The notes under the pieces: generated by a model
What the model was told of the DNA's origin: nothing
Seen by the model: only the letters and a program-made list of their open reading frames with translations
The model's database searches: none
Shown here: one piece after another, positions 42,813-51,680 of the stretch
Position numbering within the stretch: position 1 is the stretch's first letter
How the letters are laid out: every line of letters begins with the position of its first letter
Made by a program: the position numbers and the translations under genes
From: Bdellovibrio bacteriovorus str. Tiberius
GTDB taxonomy: Bacteria; Bdellovibrionota; Bdellovibrionia; Bdellovibrionales; Bdellovibrionaceae
Direction of reading: 5' to 3'
NCBI RefSeq assembly: GCF_000317895.1
Contig: NC_019567.1
Coordinates: 2,790,001-2,854,000 of the forward strand
DNA length: 64,000 bases

Positions 42813-42841
42813 AAAAAGGCCCGATTCCTTCGGGCCTTTTT
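42813..42841 (+). terminator. Terminator of the OmpA-like lipoprotein gene
   Basis: An 11-base stem, AAAAAGGCCCG with CGGGCCTTTTT, has a seven-base loop and lies 12 bases after the stop. Confidence 0.9.
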
Positions 42842-42952
42842 GCTGACTCTCAGCACACACATCCCGTGTAAGTTACCACTTCAATTGTTCCCATTTCCCC
42901 AACAATAAAACCGTGCCCTACACTTCCTCTAAATCATTCAGAGGAGTTTCCC

Positions 42953-43273
42953 ATGGCATTTGGAATTGTTCATTTTTTCCCGAACGGCACAAAACAACAA
43001 TACGACGCCACCTTGGCGGCTGTGCATCCGGACCGAAGCACATTGCCCAAAGGTCAGCTGTATCATGCCGCCGGAGAGTCTGACGGTGGATGGACCGTCA
43101 TCGCGATCCATGATTCACAGGAAAGCTGGGAAGAATTCCGCGATGACGTTCTGATGCCTCGCCTGTCCAAAGGGATCCAAGGAGGCTTCACCACACCTCC
43201 GCAAGAGCAGAGCTTTGAGATTTACTATGAAAAAGAAATCCGCCAAAGTGCGGGACGCGAAGCCAGTTTGTAA
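42953..43273 (+). CDS. Small protein, probable dimeric alpha/beta-barrel fold
   Basis: A 106-residue cytoplasmic protein. The pattern GIVHFFPNGTKQQYDATLAAV, GGWTVIAIHDSQESWEEFRDDVLMPRL and EIYYE resembles small ferredoxin-like (dimeric alpha/beta-barrel) proteins, which include monooxygenase-like and stress-responsive families. No catalytic motif identified. The GAGGAG ribosome binding site is clear. Its stop directly abuts the stop of the convergent phosphatase gene. Confidence 0.7.
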   Translation: MAFGIVHFFPNGTKQQYDATLAAVHPDRSTLPKGQLYHAAGESDGGWTVIAIHDSQESWEEFRDDVLMPRLSKGIQGGFTTPPQEQSFEIYYEKEIRQSAGREASL

Positions 43274-43864
43274 TTAAGTGGTTAGAGGCAGATTCAGTTC
43301 ACGAATCTGCAACCCCTCACGGCTTGAATACATCAGCACTTGGGCGCAGTCTTTTTGGATTTTAAAGGGACGCTTGGAATTCAAGTCCCAGCGGTGAGCC
43401 ATTGCCAAGGCTACCAAAATAACTCCCTTATGGGTGACGACCACGGAATCTTTGTGCCGCAGCTCAAGCTCGTCCAGCCAGGATTCCAAACGATCGGCCA
43501 CCTGCTGGTAAGTTTCTCCCCCCGGCGGCCCCGAGTCCCACCCCTGCCAACCATAGGACGGCGGTGAAAAATCCTGTCCCTGACGGATACTTTCTACAAA
43601 CTCACCTTCCCAGCGGCCAAAATCCGTCTCGATCAGACGAGAATCAACATGAACAGGCCGTTCCGGAAACAAAATACCGGCGGTTTCCCGCGCTCGTTGC
43701 AGAGGGCTTGAGAAAAGATCATAGTGAATCCAACGTTCCGTCAAATTCCACCTGCCAAGATCATTCTTCGCAGCTTCCGTCAGAGGAATATCCGTGCGCC
43801 CCTGATAACGATTCAGGTCGTTCCACTCTGTGGCGCCGTGACGGATAAGAACGATTTCAATCAT
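43274..43864 (-). CDS. Histidine phosphatase superfamily protein
   Basis: A 196-residue protein with the catalytic VLIRHGATEWNDLNRYQGRTDIPL start (His9 phospho-acceptor), SSPLQRARETAGIL, and the second His in VVTHKGVILVAL. It belongs to the phosphoglycerate mutase-like branch that includes CobC and sugar-phosphate phosphatases. It is shorter than GpmA and lacks its insertions, so glycolytic mutase activity is unlikely. Substrate unknown. Divergent from the glycan operon. Confidence 0.88.
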   Translation of the reverse strand: MIEIVLIRHGATEWNDLNRYQGRTDIPLTEAAKNDLGRWNLTERWIHYDLFSSPLQRARETAGILFPERPVHVDSRLIETDFGRWEGEFVESIRQGQDFSPPSYGWQGWDSGPPGGETYQQVADRLESWLDELELRHKDSVVVTHKGVILVALAMAHRWDLNSKRPFKIQKDCAQVLMYSSREGLQIRELNLPLTT

Positions 43865-43943
43865 ATTGAATTCCCTGAAAAATTTCCCATGGAAAACCCA
43901 TTGCTGGGCACGTGTTTCATTGGCGAGTATATTGCGCTTTCTT

Positions 43944-45743
43944 ATGTGGTCGCAATATCGTTTTTTACAAAAGGAACTTCTGAAGCAAAAGGAGCTGCTC
44001 GCTCTTTGTTGCGTGATTCTTTTTGTGCAGTCACTGCTGCTTGTGGCCTTTCCACTGCCGGTTCGCGTGGCTCTGGATATGGCGCTGACTCCGGGAGCAC
44101 GTGTTGATGATGTCTCTACAATCCTGGGTGTTGAACTAAGTCATCTGACGATTTTGATTTTTGCGTGTGTCGGCAGTTTGACCATCGGCCTGCTGATGAC
44201 GACGTTTGAATTTCTGGATGAACGCTTCACCAATCGCAGCATCGTTCGCCTGGTCAACAACATGCGCCTGCAGCTGCTGGGTGATTTGCTGTCCCGCCAG
44301 TTTGCTTATCTGGAAAGAAAAATCAAAGTCGATATCCTGGGTCGTGTTTCCGGGGACACTCAGAATCTGGAGCTGTTTGTTTCCACCAGCCTGGTTGTAG
44401 CTTTCAGATCCATCCCCAGTCTTTTGTTCGCCGTCGTGTCAATGTTCATCATCAACACGCGGTTTGCTTTTTTGATGCTGCTGTTGATCCCGGCGTTCTA
44501 TGCTTCGATCACCTTCCTTTCCAAAAAAATCAAACAGCACGAAAAAGAACATCGTTCCCGGACAAATCTTTTTGAACATGAATCTCTGCAAGCTCTGTCG
44601 TCGCTGTCGCTGTTAAAGTCCCTGCAAGGTGAAGGCGAAGCCCTGCAACGACTGCAGGACCGCCAACAGCAGATCAATCAAACCTTCCTGCAAAGCCGGT
44701 TCTTCACCGCATTACTGAATTCAGTTTTCTCAGGTTCCCGCCACATCATCCGTGCGTTGGTTCTGTTGCTGGGTGGATACGCCATTCTGCAGGGACAGCT
44801 GACCCTGGGAAGTCTGTTTGCCTTCGTCAGCTATCTTGAAGCTTTGAACCGCCCGGTGGGTGAAATTGCCAACTTCATTTCCCGCTATGGCAAAGCTTCG
44901 GCCAGCCTGGAACGCATCCAAGAGCTAAGTCAGGAACAATCCGCCTTCCCCGAGAAAGACGGCACCTTGTCTTTGCCATCATTGGCAAGCACTGATTCCG
45001 TTATGAAATTTAACAACGTGGCTTTTGCCTATGGCGAATCTGCCCCCCTGTTTACCGGCCTGAATCTGAATCTGCAGCGCCGCCAGCTGGTGGCGATTGT
45101 CGGTCCTTCTGGCGTTGGGAAAAGTTCGTTCATCAAATTACTAAACCGTCTGCATGATCCCAGCGAAGGCGTCATCACCCTGACCAGTGTTGCCATCAAT
45201 GATCTTGCTTTACGTGACTTGCGCCGCCACGTTTGTCTGATTTCCCAGGATCCGTTCTTTGTATCCGGCACTGTACGCGACAATCTGCTGCTGGCTTTGC
45301 CAAGCCTGCCGACGGATGAAGACCTGTGGCTGGCCCTTGAGAAAGTGAACGCCACTGAATTTGTGAAGGCCTTGCCTCAAGGCCTTGATACTTTGATCGG
45401 TGAATCGGGACTTCAACTGTCCGGTGGTCAGAGCAAACGACTGAGCCTTGCCAGAGGCTTCCTGCGTGCAGAGACCGCCTCGGTCTTCGTCTTTGATGAA
45501 CCCACCTCCGGGCTTGATCCGGTTTCCGCGGCTCACGTGATCAGTTCCTTGCGCGAACTCGCTGACAAAAAAGAATTGGTTCTATTCTCGACCCACCGGG
45601 TTTCAGAATTTGAAATTGCGGATCAGGTGTTGTTCTTTGCAAAACACCAAGTGCCTGCTTTGGCTTCCCATGAAAGTCTGCTTAACACCAACGCCACCTA
45701 TCGCGAACTGACCCGGCAAGAAAGCAACGAGGTGCCGGTATGA
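43944..45743 (+). CDS. ABC exporter, fused membrane and ATP-binding domains
   Basis: A half-transporter of about 599 residues. Six membrane helices span roughly 1-310 (first LALCCVILFVQSLLLVAF). The nucleotide-binding domain has Walker A GPSGVGKSS, Q-loop ISQDPFFVSG, signature LSGGQSKRLSLARGFL, Walker B FVFDEPTSGLD and the His switch STHRVSEF. It resembles lipid, glycolipid and peptide exporters (MsbA/PglK-like). The longest frame starts at a TTG (43866), two bases from the divergent gene; the ATG at 43944 leaves room for promoters and gives a normal length, but the ribosome binding site is weak. First of seven overlapping genes; likely exports the glycan product. Confidence 0.85.
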   Translation: MWSQYRFLQKELLKQKELLALCCVILFVQSLLLVAFPLPVRVALDMALTPGARVDDVSTILGVELSHLTILIFACVGSLTIGLLMTTFEFLDERFTNRSIVRLVNNMRLQLLGDLLSRQFAYLERKIKVDILGRVSGDTQNLELFVSTSLVVAFRSIPSLLFAVVSMFIINTRFAFLMLLLIPAFYASITFLSKKIKQHEKEHRSRTNLFEHESLQALSSLSLLKSLQGEGEALQRLQDRQQQINQTFLQSRFFTALLNSVFSGSRHIIRALVLLLGGYAILQGQLTLGSLFAFVSYLEALNRPVGEIANFISRYGKASASLERIQELSQEQSAFPEKDGTLSLPSLASTDSVMKFNNVAFAYGESAPLFTGLNLNLQRRQLVAIVGPSGVGKSSFIKLLNRLHDPSEGVITLTSVAINDLALRDLRRHVCLISQDPFFVSGTVRDNLLLALPSLPTDEDLWLALEKVNATEFVKALPQGLDTLIGESGLQLSGGQSKRLSLARGFLRAETASVFVFDEPTSGLDPVSAAHVISSLRELADKKELVLFSTHRVSEFEIADQVLFFAKHQVPALASHESLLNTNATYRELTRQESNEVPV

Positions 45744-46669
45744 AGCACATCCACTGCCGTCCGGTTCGCAACAGGTGGCTGAAAGCCCTTTATGAAAACA
45801 ATCTGGTGGAAGCTTCCACCAGAACCCGCCTTTACGCCGATAAGCTTTACCTGTATCAAGAGCTTGAAAAGACCTTGGGGCCGAAGCTTCATCTTTACCA
45901 TCCTAAAACTTGGGGGCTTAAGGCGTTCTTGGCCAAATACGACCTGACGTCGCCAGATTCTTTGCAAGACACCGCTCGTATTGAACAGGCGCTGCTTCAA
46001 GAGTTCCCCACCAATGTGATTTTAAAACCTGCGGCAGTGATCAACACGGCGGGTGAAACAGGTTTGTATCTGTTTTCCCGCGAATCGATCCTGCAGGCTT
46101 TCGAAGATCAAAACAAAGATCTTGTTCAAGCCTGTCTGCGCGAAACTGTTTACGTGTCTTCCCTGCTGGGAATTTTGGCCGGCGGTGAAGAATTCATTCT
46201 GCAAGAGCACATCGCCGCTTTAGCTGGTTACCCGGTGGTCACCAAAACCCGTCACTATCAGGAAGTGCGCATTCACACCTTTGAAAACGAAGTTCTTAAA
46301 GGCGCGTCTTATTCCCGCTGGCAAAAAAATGAAATCAAAAATTCCCAAGACTTTTATCGCGCGCAGGATTTCGTTCAGGAATTCCTGAATCAGCTGCCGG
46401 CAGAGCTGCTAAAGGGTCAAGCCTGGGGGCTGGATTTGTTAATTTTTGAAAACGGCACCGTGCGTATTCTTGAAATCAACACCAACCGCGGAGCCCAGGG
46501 GCAATGGACGGGATTCCTGTCCCGTCCGGAACTGATGGGGGCTTACACCCGCCTCATCGAAAAGAAAAAAGGTGTTCGCTTTGCGGGCCTTTCAGGCATC
46601 ATGCTGCGCTTGAATCTCGGAAACATCACCAAGCATCTGAAAAAGAAATATATTGAAGGTATCCGATGA
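45740..46669 (+). CDS. ATP-grasp-like enzyme of the glycan operon
   Basis: A 309-residue protein. VILKPAAVINTAGE (Lys and glycine-type loop), FILQEHIAALAG, EVRIHTFENEVLKGASYSRW and GLDLLIFENGTVRILEINTNRGAQG follow the order of ATP-grasp landmarks: ATP-binding Lys, Glu-containing strand and the final metal-binding Glu-x-Asn. ATP-grasp enzymes join a carboxylate to an amine or thiol through an acyl phosphate. Within a glycan operon it could attach an amino acid or peptide to a sugar, but the substrate is unknown. Overlaps the genes on both sides by 4 bases. Confidence 0.7.
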   Translation: MKHIHCRPVRNRWLKALYENNLVEASTRTRLYADKLYLYQELEKTLGPKLHLYHPKTWGLKAFLAKYDLTSPDSLQDTARIEQALLQEFPTNVILKPAAVINTAGETGLYLFSRESILQAFEDQNKDLVQACLRETVYVSSLLGILAGGEEFILQEHIAALAGYPVVTKTRHYQEVRIHTFENEVLKGASYSRWQKNEIKNSQDFYRAQDFVQEFLNQLPAELLKGQAWGLDLLIFENGTVRILEINTNRGAQGQWTGFLSRPELMGAYTRLIEKKKGVRFAGLSGIMLRLNLGNITKHLKKKYIEGIR

Positions 46670-47355
46670 AACAGAAATTCCTCTTCTTCCGCAACGATGA
46701 TCTTGGTTGGATGCCGGCTCAATTTGAACGTCTGATGGACCTTTTCCGCAAGCATGAACTGACCTTGTGTGCGGCGGCCATTCCCCTGTACTGCAACGAC
46801 AGCTACAAGAAAAACGCCTTTGCCTCAGATAGAAAATATCTGGAAGTTCATTCCCACGGATATTCCCACCTGGATCACCAAAACCAAGGCAAGAAAGCCG
46901 AATTCGGCGATCAGCGTGATCCCGAAAGCGTTCGTCATGAAATGCAAAAGTCACTGGACATGACCCGGGATCTTTTCGGTGATCTTTACTTTGCTGCGTT
47001 TACTCCTCCGTGGAACCGTATCGAGGACCGTTTTCTGCCGATCTTAAAAGAAGTCGGCTTTAAAGTTCTATCCCGTGATGGCGACAAGTCTGCTGCTATC
47101 GACGGCCTGATGGATCTTAATATCCATGTGGACGTGCACACCTCAAAAAAAGGCAAGCTGACCAGTCCTGAGGCTATCTGGCAAAGTACTCACGCCCAAT
47201 GGGAGCAGTCAGACCGCTGTGGCATCATGCTTCACCACAAGCACATGGAAGATCAGGACTACGCCGTTTTGGATCTGTTCCTGGCACAGGTGAAAGAACA
47301 AAATATCCCGGTCCTTTCCTATAAGGAAATCTGGAACGAGGGCCGCCATGTCTAA
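46666..47355 (+). CDS. NodB-like polysaccharide deacetylase-family protein
   Basis: A 229-residue cytoplasmic-looking protein with no signal peptide. FRNDDLGW gives the Asp-Asp motif, EVHSHGYSHLDH the metal-binding HxxxH and FTPPWNRIEDRFLPIL a motif 3-like Pro-Pro-Trp-Asn. LHHKHM supplies the late His. These match the carbohydrate esterase 4/NodB fold that removes N-acetyl groups from amino sugars with a divalent metal. Probable role: deacetylate a sugar precursor before export. It overlaps the preceding gene by 4 bases and the next by 8. Confidence 0.8.
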   Translation: MKQKFLFFRNDDLGWMPAQFERLMDLFRKHELTLCAAAIPLYCNDSYKKNAFASDRKYLEVHSHGYSHLDHQNQGKKAEFGDQRDPESVRHEMQKSLDMTRDLFGDLYFAAFTPPWNRIEDRFLPILKEVGFKVLSRDGDKSAAIDGLMDLNIHVDVHTSKKGKLTSPEAIWQSTHAQWEQSDRCGIMLHHKHMEDQDYAVLDLFLAQVKEQNIPVLSYKEIWNEGRHV

Positions 47356-48505
47356 AAAGCGTGTCGTCTTTTATTCCCATGACACTTTTGGACTGGGGCA
47401 CATCCGCCGAACCCAAAAGCTGGCCAATGAGATTGCCCAGAATGATCGTTCGATCCTGATCATCTGCGCGTCACCGAAAGCCAGTTCCTATTCGTCTTCC
47501 CAAGGGATTGAATACCTGAACCTGCCGGGATTCACCAAACAGGTCACAGGGCAGTACGTTCCGCGCAGCCTGAATATTCCCATTGATGAATTCGTGAACC
47601 TGCGTGCATCTTTGATCTTAAGCGCCGTGCGCGCCTTCCAGCCCGATGTCTTTATCATCGACAAAGAACCGCTGGGCGTAAAAAAAGAACTTCTGCCTGC
47701 GCTGGAATATCTGAAAAAGCAGAAGAAATGCAAAGTCGTCTGTGGCTTCCGCGATATTCTGGATGAAAAAGAAGCGGTCCAGGATGAATGGCAACGCCGT
47801 GACACGGCGGATTCTTTACGCCGTTATTTTGACCATGTGCTGATCTATGGTGAAAAAAACGTTTATGACTTCGCCGCAGAGTATGGCCTTGATCCGGACC
47901 TGGCGGAAAAACTTCTGTATGTAGGTTATGTTCACCCCCAGGAAAATCTGAATCACAGCGATTTCAAGATGCCGTTTGAAAACAAACTTCCGAACGTCAC
48001 CCTGACCCTGGGTGGTGGCGGCGATGGTGACGAGATCCTGAAACTTTATACGGAACTTCTTTCCCGTCGTGGCAGCGAGCTAAAATTCAATTCCTATGTT
48101 CTGACCGGGCCTTTCGCGAACCCTGAATCTGTCAAAGCCCTGCAGGCGATTGAAGTCCGATTGCCTCAATTGAGCGTCAAAGAATTCGTATCAGACAGCT
48201 TCTCGGTTTTTCAACAAAGTGACTTGGTCGTTTCCATGGGTGGCTACAACACCATGACGGAACTGGTCAGCATGGGACAAAAGCCGATCATCCTGCCACG
48301 AGTAAAACCCCGCAAAGAACAACTGATCCGGGCTTCTGTCTTCCAAAAACGCGGGCTCTGTGACTTCCTGGCCCCAGAGGCTCTGACCCCGGAATCCCTC
48401 GAACAGCTGATCACCCAGCGTTTAAGCAGCCCCCGGAAAGCCCCGCACTTCCCGGCCGAAGGCTTGGCACAGTTCCGTGACCTATTCAGTAAAGGCATCT
48501 TATGA
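47348..48505 (+). CDS. GT28/MurG-like glycosyltransferase (first of a pair)
   Basis: A 385-residue GT-B protein. An N-terminal VVFYSHDTFGLGHIRRTQKLANEI motif (Gly-Leu-Gly-His-x-x-Arg) marks the acceptor-side domain, PDVFIIDKEPLGVKKELLPALEYL lies in the middle, and the C-terminal nucleotide-sugar domain has TLTLGGGGDGDEIL and LVVSMGGYNTMTELVSMGQKPIILPR. This matches MurG-like/GT28 proteins. It resembles the gene at 49743-50891 in layout and motifs. Cytoplasmic; transfers a sugar from a nucleotide donor. Four-base overlap with the next gene. Confidence 0.85.
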   Translation: MSKKRVVFYSHDTFGLGHIRRTQKLANEIAQNDRSILIICASPKASSYSSSQGIEYLNLPGFTKQVTGQYVPRSLNIPIDEFVNLRASLILSAVRAFQPDVFIIDKEPLGVKKELLPALEYLKKQKKCKVVCGFRDILDEKEAVQDEWQRRDTADSLRRYFDHVLIYGEKNVYDFAAEYGLDPDLAEKLLYVGYVHPQENLNHSDFKMPFENKLPNVTLTLGGGGDGDEILKLYTELLSRRGSELKFNSYVLTGPFANPESVKALQAIEVRLPQLSVKEFVSDSFSVFQQSDLVVSMGGYNTMTELVSMGQKPIILPRVKPRKEQLIRASVFQKRGLCDFLAPEALTPESLEQLITQRLSSPRKAPHFPAEGLAQFRDLFSKGIL

Positions 48506-49746
48506 AACAAACCGCCATCGGCTTTGTCCTAAAAGGCTATCCCCGAGTCAGCGAAACCTTCATCGCTCAGGAAATCTATTTACTGGAACAACAGGGCTTT
48601 CAAATTGAAATCCTGTCCATGCGTAAAGCGCGCGAACCGGAACGTCAGCCCATCGTGTCCCTGATCAAAGCTCCGGTCACCTACATCCCTGAATACATCT
48701 GGGCCGAGTGGGGTACAGTTCTAAAAGAAAACCTGCGCACGCTGCGTCTGCATCCAGTTCGCTATCTGCGCTACTTGACCGTAGCGTTGACCCGCACCGT
48801 GGTTCAACGTGACGACAGCCCGATCAAACGCTTTTTGCAGGCGGGCTGGTTGATCTCTAAAAAGAATCTGGGCACCGACAGGTCCCCTATTCATCATTTA
48901 CATTCACATTTTGCGCACACTCCGACCGAACTGACCTGGTACATGTCCCGCGTTGCGGGGCTTAAGTATTCCATTTCTGCTCATGCCAAGGATATCTACA
49001 CCATTTCTGAAAAAGAACTGGTCGAACGCATCAACAGTTCTGAATTCATTATGACCTGCACCAGCTATAATCATGAATTCATGCAAAAGCTTCCGGCCGT
49101 GCAACCGCAAAAGGTTCACAAGGTCTATCACGGCATCAATCTGGAATCCTTCAAACCGACCTTTGCGAAAAGCTATTCCACAGAAGAACTGTCCCGCTTT
49201 GTCAGCGTCGGCCGTCTGGTCGAGAAAAAAGGCTATGACGTCATCTTCACTGCCCTGCAGGCTTTGAAAAAAGACGGCGTGAAATTCAGCTATGACATTT
49301 ACGGTGCCGGTGAAATGAAAAAAGAATTGCTGGCCCTGCGCGAGCAGTTGAATCTGGAAACTGAAATTCAGTTCCATTATACCGCCACCCATCCGCAGAT
49401 CATTGAGCGCTTCAATCAGGGTGGTATTTTTATCTGCGGATCAAAGCTGACGGCCAGCGGGGATCGCGATGGTATTCCAAATACCGTGGCCGAAGCCATG
49501 TCGATGGAACTTCCAGTTATTGCCACCAATGTGTCGGGCATTCCCGAACTTATCACCCACGGCAGTGACGGCCTTTTAATCGCAGAAAAAGACCCGGTGC
49601 AATTGACTCAAGCCCTGAAGGACTTGCTTCAAAACACCGAAAAGGCCCGCAGTCTGGGACTGGCCGCCCGTCAAAAAGTGGCGCAGGTCTTTGACAGCTC
49701 AAATCTGATCAATAACTGCTCCCGCCTGCTGGGACCTTACCGATGA
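48502..49746 (+). CDS. GT4-type glycosyltransferase
   Basis: A 414-residue GT-B protein. The N-terminal LKGYPRVSETFIAQEIYLLEQQG start is typical of exopolysaccharide GT4 enzymes, followed by HLHSHFAHTPTELTWYMSRV, YSISAHAKDIY and KVHKVYHGINLESFKP. The C-terminal donor domain has SVGRLVEKKGYDVIFTAL and GIPNTVAEAMSMELPVIATNVSGIPELI, the Glu-x7-Glu region. Retaining mechanism expected from the family. It lies between the two MurG-like genes with 4-base overlaps. Confidence 0.92.
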   Translation: MKQTAIGFVLKGYPRVSETFIAQEIYLLEQQGFQIEILSMRKAREPERQPIVSLIKAPVTYIPEYIWAEWGTVLKENLRTLRLHPVRYLRYLTVALTRTVVQRDDSPIKRFLQAGWLISKKNLGTDRSPIHHLHSHFAHTPTELTWYMSRVAGLKYSISAHAKDIYTISEKELVERINSSEFIMTCTSYNHEFMQKLPAVQPQKVHKVYHGINLESFKPTFAKSYSTEELSRFVSVGRLVEKKGYDVIFTALQALKKDGVKFSYDIYGAGEMKKELLALREQLNLETEIQFHYTATHPQIIERFNQGGIFICGSKLTASGDRDGIPNTVAEAMSMELPVIATNVSGIPELITHGSDGLLIAEKDPVQLTQALKDLLQNTEKARSLGLAARQKVAQVFDSSNLINNCSRLLGPYR

Positions 49747-50891
49747 CGAAACCTCGTCTGCTGTTTTATTGTCAGCATCTGTTGGGCATCGGGCATTTGA
49801 CCCGGTCCCTGGCTATTTGCGAAGCGCTGAATGAAGACTTTGAGGTTCACTTCCTGCAAGGCGGACCGGATGTTGGAAAAACACTGAAGCACCCGTCCTT
49901 TCATCATCATTTTTTGACACCGCTTTTGATGCGCGAATCAGATTGCAGTCTGTATGACCCGGCCGGCGTCAAAACCGCTGAAGAAATCTTTCAAGAGCGT
50001 CAACAGTCTATCAACACCTTGCTAGGTGATCTGCCTTTTGCCGCGGTGATCACCGAACTGTTCCCGTTTGGGCGCAACAAGTTCAAAGGTGAAGTCATGG
50101 ATCTGATCCAGAAGGCCCGTACGGTCAATTCGATGGTGCACGTGTCCTGTTCGATTCGCGATATCCTGGTTGAAAAAAAGGACTCGGTCGAACGTGAAAT
50201 GAAAATGGTCCGTCTGGTTGAAGAAAACTACGACGCCGTCTTTGTTCATTCCGACCCGCAGATTCTGCGCTTTGAAGAAACGTTTTCCCAGGCAACCCGT
50301 CTGCAAGAAAAATTATGCTACACAGGTTTCGTGACTGAAAGTCCGAAGGCCAAACACAGCTTAGGCCGCCGCAACGAAATTCTAATCAGCATGGGTGGCG
50401 GCGTTGTCGGTGATGAGCTGGTGTTGGCGGCCCTTGAAATCATGCCGTCCCTGCCGGAATACCTGTTCCGGGTGGCACCGGGGCCTTATGCCTCTGAAGC
50501 ACTGAAGAAAACTCTTGCCGAAAAAGCGGCGAACAATCCGCAACTGCGAATTGAACCCTTCTTGAACAATTTCGAGGAAGAGCTTTCGCAGGTCGCCCTT
50601 TCCATCAGTCTTGCTGGCTACAACACCATGATGAATATCCTCAACACCCGCACGCCGGCTTTGGTGTATCCATACATGGCCAACATTGAACAGAATCTGC
50701 GCGCGACCCGTATGGCCGATCAGGGTCTGCTATCGGTGATCTATGAAAAGGATCTGACCCCGGCAGATCTGCTTAAGAAAGTAAAAAATCAACTGCAGCA
50801 CCAATGGCCTTCACTTGAAGTCGGTCTGAAAGGTGCTAAACAAACATCGAAGTTGTTATCGAATATACTTCAAGAAAGGACGAATTCATGA
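49743..50891 (+). CDS. GT28/MurG-like glycosyltransferase (second of a pair)
   Basis: A 382-residue GT-B protein. LLFYCQHLLGIGHLTRSLAICEAL at the N-terminus and ILISMGGGVVGDELVLAALEIM plus ISLAGYNTMMNILNTRTPALVYP in the C-terminal half parallel the gene at 47348. The pair probably arose by duplication. Each would add a different sugar or use a different acceptor, by inference. It overlaps the flanking genes by 4 bases. Confidence 0.85.
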   Translation: MTKPRLLFYCQHLLGIGHLTRSLAICEALNEDFEVHFLQGGPDVGKTLKHPSFHHHFLTPLLMRESDCSLYDPAGVKTAEEIFQERQQSINTLLGDLPFAAVITELFPFGRNKFKGEVMDLIQKARTVNSMVHVSCSIRDILVEKKDSVEREMKMVRLVEENYDAVFVHSDPQILRFEETFSQATRLQEKLCYTGFVTESPKAKHSLGRRNEILISMGGGVVGDELVLAALEIMPSLPEYLFRVAPGPYASEALKKTLAEKAANNPQLRIEPFLNNFEEELSQVALSISLAGYNTMMNILNTRTPALVYPYMANIEQNLRATRMADQGLLSVIYEKDLTPADLLKKVKNQLQHQWPSLEVGLKGAKQTSKLLSNILQERTNS

Positions 50892-51658
50892 TCCGTCTTC
50901 TTTTGCCTCTGGTACTTATTTCAGGACAAGCTTTGGCGCTGGGCCAAAGGCTTCCAGATGAAGGGGCCCCCGTATTTATTTCTGACTTTGAAAAAGGCGG
51001 CTTTAAAGGCTGGGATATCAAACGCATTCCGCAGGATCATTCTGCCGAAATCCAAAGCGACGTGGTTCGCTCTGGCAGCAAAGCTGTGCGCTTTGAACTG
51101 CGCAACAACGAAAATGTTTCAGGCGGCTTCCGCTCGGAATTGCGTGATCCCTACTTTGCACCATTGTTCCAGGACACATGGTACCACCTGTCGGTGTTCG
51201 TGCCTGAGCACTTCCCGATGACCCTCACGAACTCGTGTGTTTTTGCCCAGTGGCATGATCAGCAAGATCCAGGGGATGGCGACCGCAATCCGCCAATTGC
51301 CATTCGTCTGCGTGGCACGGGACAACTGCACATTACGGCTCGCTACAGTGCTGAAAAGATCCAAAATGGAAAACCGGGACCTGAAGTATTGTTATATGAA
51401 GACGTCCGCTTCCAACGAAATGAATGGAATGATTTTATCGTGCGTGTTCACTGGTCCTATCTGAATAACGGCCAGGTGCAGATCTGGAGAAACGGAAAAA
51501 TGATCGTCGATTATCGCGGCCCGATTGGCTACAATGACGACAAAGGGCCTTACTTCAAGATGGGCGTTTACTGCCGGGAAACTCCGGTGGAACCTTTGGT
51601 CGCTTATCACGACAACTATCGTCGCGCACCGACATCAACTGAATTGAAACTGAAATAG
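50888..51658 (+). CDS. Secreted polysaccharide-lyase-like protein
   Basis: A 256-residue protein with a signal peptide (LLLPLVLISGQALALG). The mature part has a concanavalin-like jelly-roll pattern: FISDFEKGGFKGW, SGSKAVRFELRNNENVSGGFRSELRDP, CVFAQWHDQQD, FIVRVHWSYLNNGQVQIWRNGKMIVDY and YFKMGVYCRE. This resembles the heparin-lyase-like Polysacc_lyase family, which binds or cleaves uronic-acid glycans. As last gene of the glycan operon it may trim, release or bind the exported product. It ends 22 bases from the convergent macB gene with no terminator visible. Confidence 0.78.
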   Translation: MIRLLLPLVLISGQALALGQRLPDEGAPVFISDFEKGGFKGWDIKRIPQDHSAEIQSDVVRSGSKAVRFELRNNENVSGGFRSELRDPYFAPLFQDTWYHLSVFVPEHFPMTLTNSCVFAQWHDQQDPGDGDRNPPIAIRLRGTGQLHITARYSAEKIQNGKPGPEVLLYEDVRFQRNEWNDFIVRVHWSYLNNGQVQIWRNGKMIVDYRGPIGYNDDKGPYFKMGVYCRETPVEPLVAYHDNYRRAPTSTELKLK

Positions 51659-51680
51659 AGATTTAAAAGAACAGGCCCGG

